Below, one piece after another: positions 51,302-60,400 of a stretch of DNA of 64,000 bases. The stretch is from NCBI GenBank assembly GCA_963697805.1, contig CAVOPB010000004.1, positions 1 to 64,000 on the forward strand, written 5' to 3'. The notes beneath the pieces are model-generated. The model searched no databases. It worked only from the letters and a program-made list of their open reading frames with translations, and was not told the DNA's origin. Within the stretch, counting starts at the first letter, position 1. Each line of letters starts with the position of its first letter. The position numbers and the translations under genes were made by a program. The DNA comes from VRUE01 sp963697805 (lineage in GTDB: Bacteria > Actinomycetota > Thermoleophilia > Solirubrobacterales > 70-9).

Positions 51302-52627
51302 ATGAGCGCCCTGCTGCTCGTCCTGCTGCTCGTCCTGGTGGCGATCAACGGCTTCTTCGTCGCGGCCGAGTTCGCGCTGGTCCGCAGCCGCCGCGGCAAA
51401 ATCGAACAGCTGGCCGAGGAGGGCGAGACCGGCGCCGAGGCCGTCATCGAGCAGCTCGACAAGATCGACGAGTCGCTCTCCGCCTGTCAGGTCGGGATCA
51501 CGATGGCCTCGATCGGGATCGGGTTCCTCGGCGAGCCGTCGCTGGCGAAGCTGCTGGAGCCGGCGTTCGGCGGCCTCTCGCACGGGGTCGCGGTCGCGCT
51601 CTCGCTGATTATCGCCTTCGCGCTGGTGACTGCGATCCACATCAGCATCGGCGAGCAGGTGCCGAAGATGCTCGCGATCAGCCATGCCGAGCGGACGGCG
51701 CGCCGGGTCTCGCGCCCGCTCAACTGGTTCCGCCTCATCACCGCCCCGGTGACCAAGGGGCTGAGCGCGCTCTCGAACTCGGTCGTCCGGCTGTTCGGGG
51801 TCGACCCGACCAATATCGACGAACGCCACACCGCAGAGGACCTGAAGCAGATCATCGACAGCTCGCGGGTGGGTGGCACCCTCGACCCCGGCGAGGCCGG
51901 CATGCTCGGCGGCGTCTTTCACCTCCATGAGCAGGACGCGCGGGCGGTGATGACCCCGATCCCGGCGGTCGTCACGATCGACTTCACCGACACGGTCGAG
52001 ACGGCGCTGCGGCGCTGCGTTTCCTCCGGCCACACCCGCCTGATCGTGATCGAGGATGACAACCCCGATCGGGTCAAGGGGATCGTCCACAACAACAGCC
52101 TCGCCCGCGTCTATATGAACGATGGGCCCGAGGCCTCGATCGAGCCGGTTGTCCGCGACGCGCTGATCGTCCCCGAGACCCGCCCGCTCGACGACCTCCT
52201 GCACGACCTCCAGGTCCAGCGCAGCTCGATCTCGGTCGTCGTCGACGAGTACGGCCGCACGGTCGGGATCGTCACGGTCGAGGACATCCTCGAGGAGGTG
52301 GTAGGCGAGATCGAGGACGAGACCGACCCCCGCGCCGCGCATCTGCGCCGCCTCGCCGGCGGCGAGTGGTTCGTCCGCGGCCACGTCTCGCTCGGCGACC
52401 TCGCCGACGTCGGGATCGAGCTGCCCGCAGACCAGGAGGCCTACAACTCGATCGGCGGTTACGTTTTCGCCGAGCTCGGACGGCTGCCGAAGCGCGGCGA
52501 CACGATCAGCGCCGACGGCTACACGATCCGGGTCGAGTCGGTGCGCGAGAACCGGGTCGAGGCGGTCCGGATCAGCGGCTCGGGCCAGGCCTCCGACGCC
52601 GCCGGTTCCGTCCGCCCCAGCGCCTAG
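51302..52627 (+). CDS. CNNM/CorC-type hemolysin-family membrane protein
   Basis: This 441-residue protein has the standard three parts: a DUF21/CNNM membrane domain with about four helices (LLLVLLLVLVAINGFFVAAE, GHGVAVALSLIIAFAL-like, ISIGEQVPKMLAI), a pair of CBS domains (DARAVMTPIPAVVTIDF and SISVVVDEYGRTVGIVTVED), and a C-terminal CorC_HlyC domain (AYNSIGGYVFAELGRLPKRG). Such proteins are linked to Mg2+ or Co2+ transport and are often misnamed hemolysins. The ATG at 51302 overlaps a stop in another frame. It is divergent from the BtuF-like gene. Confidence 0.9.
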   Translation: MSALLLVLLLVLVAINGFFVAAEFALVRSRRGKIEQLAEEGETGAEAVIEQLDKIDESLSACQVGITMASIGIGFLGEPSLAKLLEPAFGGLSHGVAVALSLIIAFALVTAIHISIGEQVPKMLAISHAERTARRVSRPLNWFRLITAPVTKGLSALSNSVVRLFGVDPTNIDERHTAEDLKQIIDSSRVGGTLDPGEAGMLGGVFHLHEQDARAVMTPIPAVVTIDFTDTVETALRRCVSSGHTRLIVIEDDNPDRVKGIVHNNSLARVYMNDGPEASIEPVVRDALIVPETRPLDDLLHDLQVQRSSISVVVDEYGRTVGIVTVEDILEEVVGEIEDETDPRAAHLRRLAGGEWFVRGHVSLGDLADVGIELPADQEAYNSIGGYVFAELGRLPKRGDTISADGYTIRVESVRENRVEAVRISGSGQASDAAGSVRPSA

Positions 52628-52671
52628 CTTCCCCGGGCAACCCGCGTCCTGCCCAACCTTGGAGGTTCCGC

Positions 52672-52899
52672 ATGTGGGTTGTGCGATTTAGCGATAAGCA
52701 GCTTGAGGTCCTGAGGGCGCTGCTTCGCTCTGAGGAGCACCTCGGACCGGCGCTCAGGGGGGCGGTCGAGGCCCTCGACCTGGCCCGTTGGGACGACCTG
52801 CCCGAGGCCGAGCTGCCCTGGGATGAGATCGAGGAGGCGGCCCGCCGCCAGGGGATCTCCGTCGCCGACGTGATCTGGGACCTCGCCGGCCGGCGCTAG
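52672..52899 (+). CDS. Small hypothetical protein, 75 aa
   Basis: ATG 52672 has GGAGG seven bases upstream. The product (WVVRFSDKQLEVLRALLRSE, DLPWDEIEEAARRQGISVAD-like end) is acidic and mostly helical, with a possible C-terminal helix-turn-helix-like segment (IEEAARRQGISVADVIWDLA). There is no membrane segment. It lies 44 bases after the CNNM gene. The family is not recognised. Confidence 0.6.
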   Translation: MWVVRFSDKQLEVLRALLRSEEHLGPALRGAVEALDLARWDDLPEAELPWDEIEEAARRQGISVADVIWDLAGRR

Positions 52900-52934
52900 T
52901 CCCCGCGATCTGGGACCTCAACAGCCAATCACCA

Positions 52935-52969
52935 ATCAAGCTGACCGGGAAATACATGGTCAACTTGAT
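52935..52969 (+). terminator. Hairpin between convergent genes
   Basis: ATCAAGCTGACC (52935-52946) and GGTCAACTTGAT (52958-52969) form a 12-bp stem with one G-T pair and an 11-base loop. It lies after the small gene ending at 52899 and before the convergent dehydrogenase end at 53015. Its outer sequence resembles the hairpin at 37345. Confidence 0.6.
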
Positions 52970-53014
52970 GCGATTTGGCCGGCTCAAGCCGGGGCCTCAG
53001 ATTTGCGCGCCTAG

Positions 53015-53848
<834 letters not shown>

Positions 53849-53904
53849 TACTCCCCGGGTTCCTATCAGAAGGCGGGCCTATGTGAGACCCGTCAACTCA
53901 CTGG

Positions 53905-53920
53905 CTGACTGACCAGTCAG
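53905..53920 (+). promoter_or_regulatory. Dyad operator between divergent fatty-acid genes
   Basis: CTGACTG-AC-CAGTCAG is a perfect 7-bp dyad in the 108-bp gap between the dehydrogenase and thiolase starts. Such a site is typical of TetR-family regulators of beta-oxidation genes; no regulator gene is adjacent. Confidence 0.6.
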
Positions 53921-53956
53921 TCGGTTAATGTTGGATGTCACGAGAGCGGCGGACGA

Positions 53957-55153
53957 ATGGAGGCAGCGATGGGCGAGAACGGCAATGGCAGGTTCGGCGG
54001 GCGCGAGGTGGTCATCGTCGAGGCGGTGCGGACCCCGATCGGTCGCGGCCACCCGGAGAAGGGCTACTACAAGGACGTTCACGCCTCCAACCTTCTCGCC
54101 AAGACCTACGCCGAGCTGATCTCCCGCGCCGGGATCGACCCGAACGAGGTCGGCGACGTCGTCGCCGGCTGCGTCCAGCAGTTCGGCGAGCAGGGCCTCA
54201 ACATCGGCCGCAACGCTTGGCTCGAGGCCGGCCTCCCGCAGGAGGTCCCGGCGACTACCGTCGATCGCCAGTGCGGGTCGGCGCAGCAGGCGATCAATTT
54301 CGCCGCGGCGCTCGTCGCCTCGGGAGTCCACGACGTCGCGATCGGCGGCGGGGTCGAGCACATGGGCCACATCTCCTTCGCCGACTCGGCCCAGGTGATG
54401 GAGGAGCACGGATTCGCCTTCAGCCCCGAGCTGCTCGAGCGCTACAACCTGATCCCGCAGGGCCTCTCGGCCGAGATGATCGCCGACAAATGGGAGATCC
54501 CCCGCTCCGAGCTCGACGAGCTCGGGGTCCGTTCCCAGGAGCTCGCCGCGAAGGCGACCGAGGAGGGCCGCTTCGAGCGCGAGATGATCCCGTTCCAGGT
54601 CAACGGCGACACCTGCGTGACCGACCAGGGTCTGCGCGAGACCACGATCGAGGGCCTCGCCGCCCTCAAGCCGGCTTTCAAGGAGGACGGCAAGATCACC
54701 GCCGGCAACTCCTCCCAGGTCTCCGACGGCGCCGCCGCGGTGCTGGTGATGACCCGCGAAAAGGCCGACCAGCTCGGGCTCACGCCGCGGGCGCGGATCG
54801 TCGACCAGACCACGGTCGGGGTCGACCCGGTGATCATGCTGACCGGCCCGATCCCGGCGACCGAAAGGATCCTCGAGCGCAACGGGATGACGATCGACGA
54901 TATCGACCTGATCGAGATCAACGAGGCATTCGCATCCGTCGTCGCCGCCTGGCGCCGTGAGCTCGAACCGGACATGGACCGGGTCAACGTCAACGGCGGC
55001 GCGATCGCGCTCGGGCACCCGCTTGGCTCGACCGGCGCCCGGCTGATGACCACCCTGCTCCACGAGATGGAGCGCTCCGACAAGGAGACGGGTCTGGTGA
55101 CGATGTGCTGCGGCGGCGGCCTCGGCACCGGCACCCTGATCGAGCGGATCTGA
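53957..55153 (+). CDS. Acetyl-CoA C-acyltransferase (thiolase)
   Basis: This 398-residue thiolase has the acyl-accepting cysteine in TVDRQCGSAQQAINFA (Cys106), the active-site motif NEAFASVVAAW, the catalytic histidine in NGGAIALGHPLGSTGARL, and the second cysteine in TMCCGGGLGTGTLI. It cleaves 3-ketoacyl-CoA or condenses acetyl-CoA. ATG 53957 is used; ATG 53969 is an alternative that drops four residues. It is divergent from the hydroxyacyl-CoA dehydrogenase, followed by an HD gene and two acyl-CoA dehydrogenases, so a beta-oxidation role is likely. Confidence 0.92.
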   Translation: MEAAMGENGNGRFGGREVVIVEAVRTPIGRGHPEKGYYKDVHASNLLAKTYAELISRAGIDPNEVGDVVAGCVQQFGEQGLNIGRNAWLEAGLPQEVPATTVDRQCGSAQQAINFAAALVASGVHDVAIGGGVEHMGHISFADSAQVMEEHGFAFSPELLERYNLIPQGLSAEMIADKWEIPRSELDELGVRSQELAAKATEEGRFEREMIPFQVNGDTCVTDQGLRETTIEGLAALKPAFKEDGKITAGNSSQVSDGAAAVLVMTREKADQLGLTPRARIVDQTTVGVDPVIMLTGPIPATERILERNGMTIDDIDLIEINEAFASVVAAWRRELEPDMDRVNVNGGAIALGHPLGSTGARLMTTLLHEMERSDKETGLVTMCCGGGLGTGTLIERI

Positions 55154-55165
55154 GGGCCGGCGCCG

Positions 55166-55984
55166 ATGTCGGGCCTGCTGGGGGACATCGGGACGATCGA
55201 GTGGGCCCGGCGGACGCGGGGGATTCTCGGCCGCGGCGAGAAGGCGCGGTTCACGGCGGCGGTCTTCCTGCGCACCGCGCAGGCACTGCTGCGGGTGATC
55301 GCGACGCGTAGCGGCAAGCGGACATCGGGCCCGGACCCATCCGAGCTGACCCCGCCCGACTCGCCGTTTGCGAAAGAAATCGTCGAGGCCTGCTCGGAGC
55401 TCGGCCCGACGGTGATCGAGCACAGCTACCGCTCCTACCTCTTCGCCCGCGCCCTCGGTCAGGTCGAGGGGATCGAGTGCGACGAGGAGGCGCTGTTCGC
55501 GGCGATCATGTTCCACGACTACGCGTTCCCGACGATCGAGAGCCTGACCGACCGCTGCTTCACCCTGGCCGGCGCCGAAGAGGCCGAGCGCTTCCTCGAG
55601 TCCTCACCGCTCTCGGAGAACCTTCGCCACGATGTCGCCGACGCGATCTGCCTCCACATCAACCCCTGGGTCGACCGCGAGCACGGGGCGCTTCAGTACC
55701 TCGCCCACGACGGGATCATCATCGACGTGATCGGGGTCCGGAACTGGGAACTCGACCGGGCCGGGATCAAGCGGGTCTTCGATCGCCATCCCAGGCACGG
55801 CTTCAACCTCGCCGCCGACACCCTCCTGAAGCCACACGGCAAGCGCGTCCACGGCTGTCGCACCGCCGTCCTCTTCGGCACCGGGTTCGGGCAGGCGCTG
55901 AAGACGAGCCCCTGGATGCCCCGGGACCGTGAGGAGGGCCTGACCGAAACGTACGCGACCCCGCCTGGCCAGCCAGCCAGGTAG
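55166..55984 (+). CDS. HD-domain hydrolase-like protein
   Basis: The 272-residue protein carries an HD-type site: VIEHSYRSYLFARALGQVEG, LFAAIMFHDYAFPT (the HD pair), AICLHINPWVDREHGA and LAHDGIIIDVIGVRNWELDR. This is the order seen in HD proteins related to cyanamide hydratase-like enzymes. A helical N-terminus (EKARFTAAVFLRTAQALLRV) precedes it. It lies 12 bases after the thiolase gene and 11 before the acyl-CoA dehydrogenase, so it is in the same operon; how it links to acyl-CoA metabolism is not known. Confidence 0.75.
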   Translation: MSGLLGDIGTIEWARRTRGILGRGEKARFTAAVFLRTAQALLRVIATRSGKRTSGPDPSELTPPDSPFAKEIVEACSELGPTVIEHSYRSYLFARALGQVEGIECDEEALFAAIMFHDYAFPTIESLTDRCFTLAGAEEAERFLESSPLSENLRHDVADAICLHINPWVDREHGALQYLAHDGIIIDVIGVRNWELDRAGIKRVFDRHPRHGFNLAADTLLKPHGKRVHGCRTAVLFGTGFGQALKTSPWMPRDREEGLTETYATPPGQPAR

Positions 55985-55995
55985 TCTCCGGATCG

Positions 55996-57174
55996 ATGGA
56001 CCTGAGCCTCTCTCCATCCGAGCAGGAGTTCCGCGACGAGGTCCGGACCTGGATCGAAGAGAACCACCCGGGGGCCGAGCCCGAAGGCGGCCTCGAGGAG
56101 GTCATGGAATTCCGCCGCGAGTGGCAGCGCAAGCTTCACGACGCCGGCTGGGCGGGGATCTCCTGGCCGAAGGAGTACGGCGGCCGCGGCGCGACCATGA
56201 TCGAGCAGGCGATCTTCGTCGGCGAGGCCTCGCGACAGGAAGCGCCGAGCCCCGCCAACGTCCTCGGCCTCGCGATGGGCGGGCCGGTCGTGATCGCCCA
56301 CGGCACCGACGAGCAGAAGAAGCGCTACCTCGAGCCGATCCTGACCGCCGAGGAGATCTGGTGCCAGGGCTTCTCGGAGCCCGAGTCGGGATCCGACCTC
56401 GCCTCGCTGAAGACGAAGGCGGTCAAGGACGGCGACGAATGGGTCGTCACCGGGCAGAAGGTCTGGACGACGTTCGCCCAGTACGCGAAATGGTGCATGC
56501 TCGTCGCCCGCACCGATCCCGACGCCCCCAAGCACAAGGGCCTGACCTACTTCCTGATGGACATGGAGCAGGAGGGGGTCGAGGCCAAACCGCTGGTCCA
56601 GATCACCGGCGAGGGGGAGTTCAACGAGGTCTTCATCGAGGAAGCGCGGATTCCCGACGCCAACGTCGTCGGCGGCGTCGGCAACGGCTGGACGGTCGCG
56701 ATCACGACGCTGATGAACGAGCGCGCCGGCCTCGCCTTCGGCGCGATCGCGCAGATCTCCAACAGCCTCAAGCGGCTCTCGGCGCTGGCGGCGGAGACCC
56801 GCGTCAACGGCGGCTGCGCGGCCGATGACCCGGTGATTCGCGACCGGCTCGCCCAGCTTCACATCGAGGCCGAGACGATGCGCCTCAACGCCTACCGCGG
56901 GCTGACCAAGACGATGCAGTCGGGGATTCCGGGCCCCGAGGGCTCGCTCGGCAAGTGGCAGTGGGCCGACATCAACCAGGGGATCGCCGAGCTCGCGCTC
57001 GACATCGAGGGCCCCTACGCGCAGCTCTCGCGCGGCGCCGAGCACGCCGTCGCCAACGGCGCCTGGCAGTACTCCTTCCTCCGCAGCCGCGCCAACTCGA
57101 TCGAGGGCGGCACCACCGACATCCTCAAGAACATCATCGCCGAGCGCGTGCTCGGCCTGCCGAAGCTGCGCTGA
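55996..57174 (+). CDS. Acyl-CoA dehydrogenase
   Basis: This is a full-length (392-residue) flavoenzyme: N-terminal helical domain from LSPSEQEFRDEVRTWIEENH, WPKEYGGRGATMIEQAIFV, the substrate/FAD segment QGFSEPESGSDLASLKTKAV, WVVTGQKVWTTFAQYAKWCM, and a C-terminal helical domain (QYSFLRSRANSIEGGTTDIL, KNIIAERVLGLP). The catalytic Glu common to the short-chain group is not obvious near RSRANSIEGGT, as in the FadE-type long-chain or steroid enzymes of actinobacteria. It pairs with the dehydrogenase directly downstream, suggesting a heteromer. Confidence 0.9.
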   Translation: MDLSLSPSEQEFRDEVRTWIEENHPGAEPEGGLEEVMEFRREWQRKLHDAGWAGISWPKEYGGRGATMIEQAIFVGEASRQEAPSPANVLGLAMGGPVVIAHGTDEQKKRYLEPILTAEEIWCQGFSEPESGSDLASLKTKAVKDGDEWVVTGQKVWTTFAQYAKWCMLVARTDPDAPKHKGLTYFLMDMEQEGVEAKPLVQITGEGEFNEVFIEEARIPDANVVGGVGNGWTVAITTLMNERAGLAFGAIAQISNSLKRLSALAAETRVNGGCAADDPVIRDRLAQLHIEAETMRLNAYRGLTKTMQSGIPGPEGSLGKWQWADINQGIAELALDIEGPYAQLSRGAEHAVANGAWQYSFLRSRANSIEGGTTDILKNIIAERVLGLPKLR

Positions 57175-57176
57175 GC

Positions 57177-58301
57177 ATGTACTTCGACCTCACCGACGAG
57201 CAGCAGGCGATCAAGTCGACGGCGCGGGACTTCCTCGCCGCCCGCTACAAGTCGGAGCGGATCCGGGCCCTGGCCGAGACCGAGGACAGGTTCGAGCAGT
57301 CCGACTGGCAGGAGATGGCCGACCTCGGCTGGGCGGGCCTGGCGCTGCCGGAGGAGTGGGGAGGACAGGGCCTCGGCGTCGTCGAGCTCGCGGTCCTGTT
57401 CGAGGAGATGGGCTACGCGCTCGCCCCCTCGCCTTTGCTCTCGACGACGCTCGTCGGCCTGGCGCTCACCCTCTGCGGCTCCGATGACCAGCGCGATCGC
57501 TACCTAGGGCCGCTGGCGGGCGGCGAGAAGCGCGGCGCCCCGGCAATCTGGGACGCCGGATCGACCGCGACCCCCGGGGCGTTCACGATGGAGGCGGTCG
57601 CCGACGCCGACGGCCTCTCCCTGAGCGGCGAGAAGGTGCTCGTCCCCGACGCCGCCTCCGCCGACTTCTTCCTCGTCGCCACCTCCGACGGCAAGCGTCA
57701 CCTGGTCGATCGTGCGGCCGACGGGGTCACGGTGACCGCCGAACCGTCGATCGACCTCACCCGCCGCCTGCATTCGGTCAGCCTCGACGGCGTCCGGGTC
57801 GCCGCCGAGGACACCCTGCCGGCCGAGGGGCACGAGTACCACTCCGTCTTTCTCCGGATCTGCGTCGCCCTCGCGTCCGAGTCGACCGGCGTCGCCCAGC
57901 GGACGATGGAGATGGCCGTCGAGTACGCCAAGGACCGCCAGCAGTTCGGCCGCCCGATCGGCTCCTACCAGGCGGTCTCGCACCGCTGCGCCCAGATGCT
58001 GCTCGAGACCGAGAACTCGCGCTCCGCCGTCTACGGCGCCGCCTGGGCGGCCGACTCCGACCCCGACGCGCTGCCATTGGCGGCGTCGATGGCACAGGCC
58101 TACGCCTCCGACGCCGGCTGGCGCGTTCCCGATGCCTCGATCCAGGTCCACGGTGGGATCGGGTTCACCTGGGAGCACGACCTCCACTTCTTCCTCAAGC
58201 GCGGCAAGGCCAACGCCGCGATGTTCGGCACCGCCGCCTGGCATCGCGAGCAGGTCGCGGACCTCGCCCTCGCCGCCGCGGCCGAGCCCGTCCCCGCCTG
58301 A
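57177..58301 (+). CDS. Acyl-CoA dehydrogenase, second subunit-type
   Basis: ATG 57177 lies 2 bases after the stop of the first dehydrogenase. The 374-residue protein has MYFDLTDEQQAIKSTARDFL, LALPEEWGGQGLGVVELAVL, a shortened middle (LSLSGEKVLVPDAASADFFL), and the C-terminal domain AVEYAKDRQQFGRPIGSYQA and ASIQVHGGIGFTWEHDLHFF. The usual GSDxA segment of the FAD site is degenerate (WDAGSTATPGAF). One intact and one degenerate chain side by side is how alpha2beta2 FadE-type dehydrogenases of actinobacteria are encoded; that pairing is inferred. Confidence 0.88.
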   Translation: MYFDLTDEQQAIKSTARDFLAARYKSERIRALAETEDRFEQSDWQEMADLGWAGLALPEEWGGQGLGVVELAVLFEEMGYALAPSPLLSTTLVGLALTLCGSDDQRDRYLGPLAGGEKRGAPAIWDAGSTATPGAFTMEAVADADGLSLSGEKVLVPDAASADFFLVATSDGKRHLVDRAADGVTVTAEPSIDLTRRLHSVSLDGVRVAAEDTLPAEGHEYHSVFLRICVALASESTGVAQRTMEMAVEYAKDRQQFGRPIGSYQAVSHRCAQMLLETENSRSAVYGAAWAADSDPDALPLAASMAQAYASDAGWRVPDASIQVHGGIGFTWEHDLHFFLKRGKANAAMFGTAAWHREQVADLALAAAAEPVPA

Positions 58302-58313
58302 GTCGAAGCCGGC

Positions 58314-59351
58314 GTGGCCGCCCTCGACCGCATCTCCGTCGCGGCGATCGGCACCACGGTCGCCGATCTCGAGGCCGAGGCGAAGCGCGCCGAGGCGGCC
58401 GGCGTCGAGTGCGTCTGGGCGCCGGAGCTGTTCCGCTCATCTGTCACCCAGGCCGCCTACCTGGCCGGCCGCACCGAGACGATCGGGATCGCCACCGGGA
58501 TCATCTGGGCCTTCACGCGGAGCCCGTTCATCCTCGCGGTCAGCGCCCTCGACATCGACGAGATGTCGGGTGGGCGCTTCCGGCTCGGCCTCGGCTCCGG
58601 GGTCAAACGGCTGAACGAAACCTGGCACAACGCCGAGTACGGGAAACCGGCGCCGCACCTGCGCGAGGCGATCGAGGCGACGCGCCTGATCATGCAGCAG
58701 GCCGGCCGGGGCGAGCCGATCCGCTACGAGGGCAGCTACTACGACATCGACATCAAGGGCTGGATCAGGCCTCACCCGGCGCCGCGCGAGTCGGTCCCGA
58801 TCTACACCGCGGGCGTCCAGGGGGGAATGTGCCGGATGGCGGGTGACGTCGCCGACGGCCTGATCGGCCACCCGATCCAGAGCCTGCGCTGGATCGACGA
58901 GGTCGTCGTCTCCTCCTTCGAGGAGGGGCTGAAGCGCTCCGGCCGCGAGCGCGGGACCTTCGACTACCTGCCGACGGTCTGCTGCGCGATCGACGACGAC
59001 GAGGCGAGGGCGATCGAGATGGCGCGGCGGACGATCTCCTTCTACGCGACGGTCAGGACCTACATGCCGCTCTGGGAGCTGCACGGGTTCGCCGACAACG
59101 CGGTCGCGGCGGGCGACGCCTTCCGCCGCGGCGACCTCGCCGCCGTCCCCGCCGCGATCAGCGACGAGATGGTCGACACCTACTGCGCCGCCGGCCCACT
59201 CGACAAGGTGAGGGCCCGAGTCGAGGAGACCGCCGAACGGGCCGACGGCCTGTTCCTCACCCCGCCGACCTACTTCATCTCGCCCGAGGAGCTGAGCGAG
59301 TACCAGAACCGCCTGATCGACGCCTTCGGCCCAGCGCGAAATGAGCTATGA
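58314..59351 (+). CDS. LLM-class F420-dependent oxidoreductase
   Basis: GTG 58314 begins a 345-residue luciferase-like barrel: AAIGTTVADLEAEAKRAEAA, CVWAPELFRSSVTQAAYLAG, IGIATGIIWAFTRSPFILAV, DEMSGGRFRLGLGSGVKRLN and IYTAGVQGGMCRMAGDVADG. The pattern fits the F420-dependent group rather than FMN monooxygenases. It follows the two acyl-CoA dehydrogenases by 12 bases and overlaps the next gene by ATGA, so it is probably co-expressed. The substrate may be a CoA- or lipid-linked compound, by context only. Confidence 0.87.
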   Translation: MAALDRISVAAIGTTVADLEAEAKRAEAAGVECVWAPELFRSSVTQAAYLAGRTETIGIATGIIWAFTRSPFILAVSALDIDEMSGGRFRLGLGSGVKRLNETWHNAEYGKPAPHLREAIEATRLIMQQAGRGEPIRYEGSYYDIDIKGWIRPHPAPRESVPIYTAGVQGGMCRMAGDVADGLIGHPIQSLRWIDEVVVSSFEEGLKRSGRERGTFDYLPTVCCAIDDDEARAIEMARRTISFYATVRTYMPLWELHGFADNAVAAGDAFRRGDLAAVPAAISDEMVDTYCAAGPLDKVRARVEETAERADGLFLTPPTYFISPEELSEYQNRLIDAFGPARNEL

Positions 59352-59632
59352 GCGCGGCGGGGGAGACCCGCGAAGACGAGGTGCTGGGCCGGGTGCGCGC
59401 GATCCCGGCCGGGTTCGTCGCCACCTACGGCGACGTCTCGCCGGGCGCGCCGCGCTTCGCGGGCACGGTCCTGTTCGGCGCCGACGAGCCCGACCTGCCC
59501 TGGTGGCGCGTCGTGCGGGCTGACGGCACGCTCGCCAAGGGCGCGCGACAGCGTCGATTGCTGGCGGCCGAGGGCGTTCCGTTCCGCGGCGAGCGGGTTG
59601 CGATGGACCGCGCCCGGGTTGCCGCGGGCTAG
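59348..59632 (+). CDS. Alkyltransferase-like (ATL/MGMT-family) protein
   Basis: The ATG overlaps the stop of the oxidoreductase gene. The 94-residue protein is the C-terminal DNA-binding domain of the MGMT family: VRAIPAGFVATYGDVSPGAP, the helix-turn-helix part, and LPWWRVVRADGTLAKGARQR. Where true O6-alkylguanine transferases have PCHRV, this has PWWRV, so the methyl-accepting cysteine is missing, as in ATL proteins that flag alkylated DNA for nucleotide excision repair. The second Trp, in place of the usual His, is unusual even for ATLs. Confidence 0.82.
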   Translation: MSAAGETREDEVLGRVRAIPAGFVATYGDVSPGAPRFAGTVLFGADEPDLPWWRVVRADGTLAKGARQRRLLAAEGVPFRGERVAMDRARVAAG

Positions 59633-60108
59633 GCGCTCGGCCAGACCCGCTCGCGCGAGGGCGCGCCGGGCACGGTGACGCAGAACTCCGGCGCCGGGCC
59701 GAGGACCAGCTGGCGGCGCCAGATGGTCGTCTCGGGAAGGTCGGCGAGGAAGGTCTTGGTCGGGACCAGCCGTGGCTTCTCATACCAATCGGCGCCGTCA
59801 GGGATCGCCGCGGGCCCCCGCACCAGCATGTAGAGGCCGCCCCAGCCGGCGCCCGCGCCAGAGGCGGCGCGGTCGTGCGCCGGTCTCCTGATCGAGTCGA
59901 CGGCGGAGTCGTTGAGCACTCCGAGCGCCGCCCAATCCTCGACCAGGTACCAGTCCTCGTAGCCGGGGCTCGGATCGAATGGCAGCTCGCCGAGCCGAAA
60001 GCTTGCCGACTCGGTCTCAAGTGCCGCGTGGAACTCCCGCTGCACCTCCTCGTACTCGCTCTGATCCACATCCGGGCCTCGGCGATGCCAGAAGAGGTAG
60101 GCGAGCAT
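59629..60108 (-). CDS. Hypothetical protein, 159 aa
   Basis: This complete soluble protein (MLAYLFWHRRGPDVDQSEYE, FHAALETESASFRLGELPFD, GYEDWYLVEDWAALGVLNDS, LYMLVRGPAAIPDGADWYEK) has two similar halves with YxxW-type motifs and looks like a ferredoxin-fold or ABM-like dimeric alpha/beta barrel. No catalytic motif is visible. It is convergent with the ATL gene, overlapping it by four bases, and 9 bases downstream of the small gene at 60118. The family is not named from memory. Confidence 0.7.
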   Translation of the reverse strand: MLAYLFWHRRGPDVDQSEYEEVQREFHAALETESASFRLGELPFDPSPGYEDWYLVEDWAALGVLNDSAVDSIRRPAHDRAASGAGAGWGGLYMLVRGPAAIPDGADWYEKPRLVPTKTFLADLPETTIWRRQLVLGPAPEFCVTVPGAPSRERVWPSA

Positions 60109-60117
60109 GGGCCGGTG

Positions 60118-60321
60118 CTACTCGTCGCGCGGGGTGATCCGGAAGATCGAGACGACCTCGGCCTGGTGCGCCTCGGGGTGGGCGACGTAGGCGCTGGGGC
60201 CGCCGCCGAACCAGCCGGCGTTCTCGTTGTCGCCGACGAAGACGCCGGGGTGGTGCTTACCGTCGCCGTCCTCGACCCAGACCTTGTCGCCCTCCTTGAA
60301 GCCGTGCGGCGCGTCGCTCAT
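60118..60321 (-). CDS. Small hypothetical protein, 67 aa
   Basis: The product (GFKEGDKVWVEDGDGKHHPG, VFVGDNENAGWFGGGPSAYV, HQAEVVSIFRITPRDE) looks like a small beta-barrel of the SH3 type. It is rich in Gly and His and has no membrane part. It precedes the 159-residue gene on the same strand and may share its transcript. The function is unknown. Confidence 0.65.
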   Translation of the reverse strand: MSDAPHGFKEGDKVWVEDGDGKHHPGVFVGDNENAGWFGGGPSAYVAHPEAHQAEVVSIFRITPRDE

Positions 60322-60400
60322 GTCTGCAGCCTAACCGCACGAAGGGCCGGCCGGCCCCTCCGCTCGGCGCGCGGCGGAGGAGCCATGCCGGGTGCCCGTC

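Noticed and set aside
53879..55516. A 545-residue open frame on the minus strand over the thiolase gene
   Set aside because: The thiolase is intact with both catalytic cysteines; the antisense frame shows no recognisable fold.
55693..57045. A 450-residue open frame on the minus strand over the HD and acyl-CoA dehydrogenase genes
   Set aside because: It is antisense to two well-supported genes and is a GC-driven shadow.
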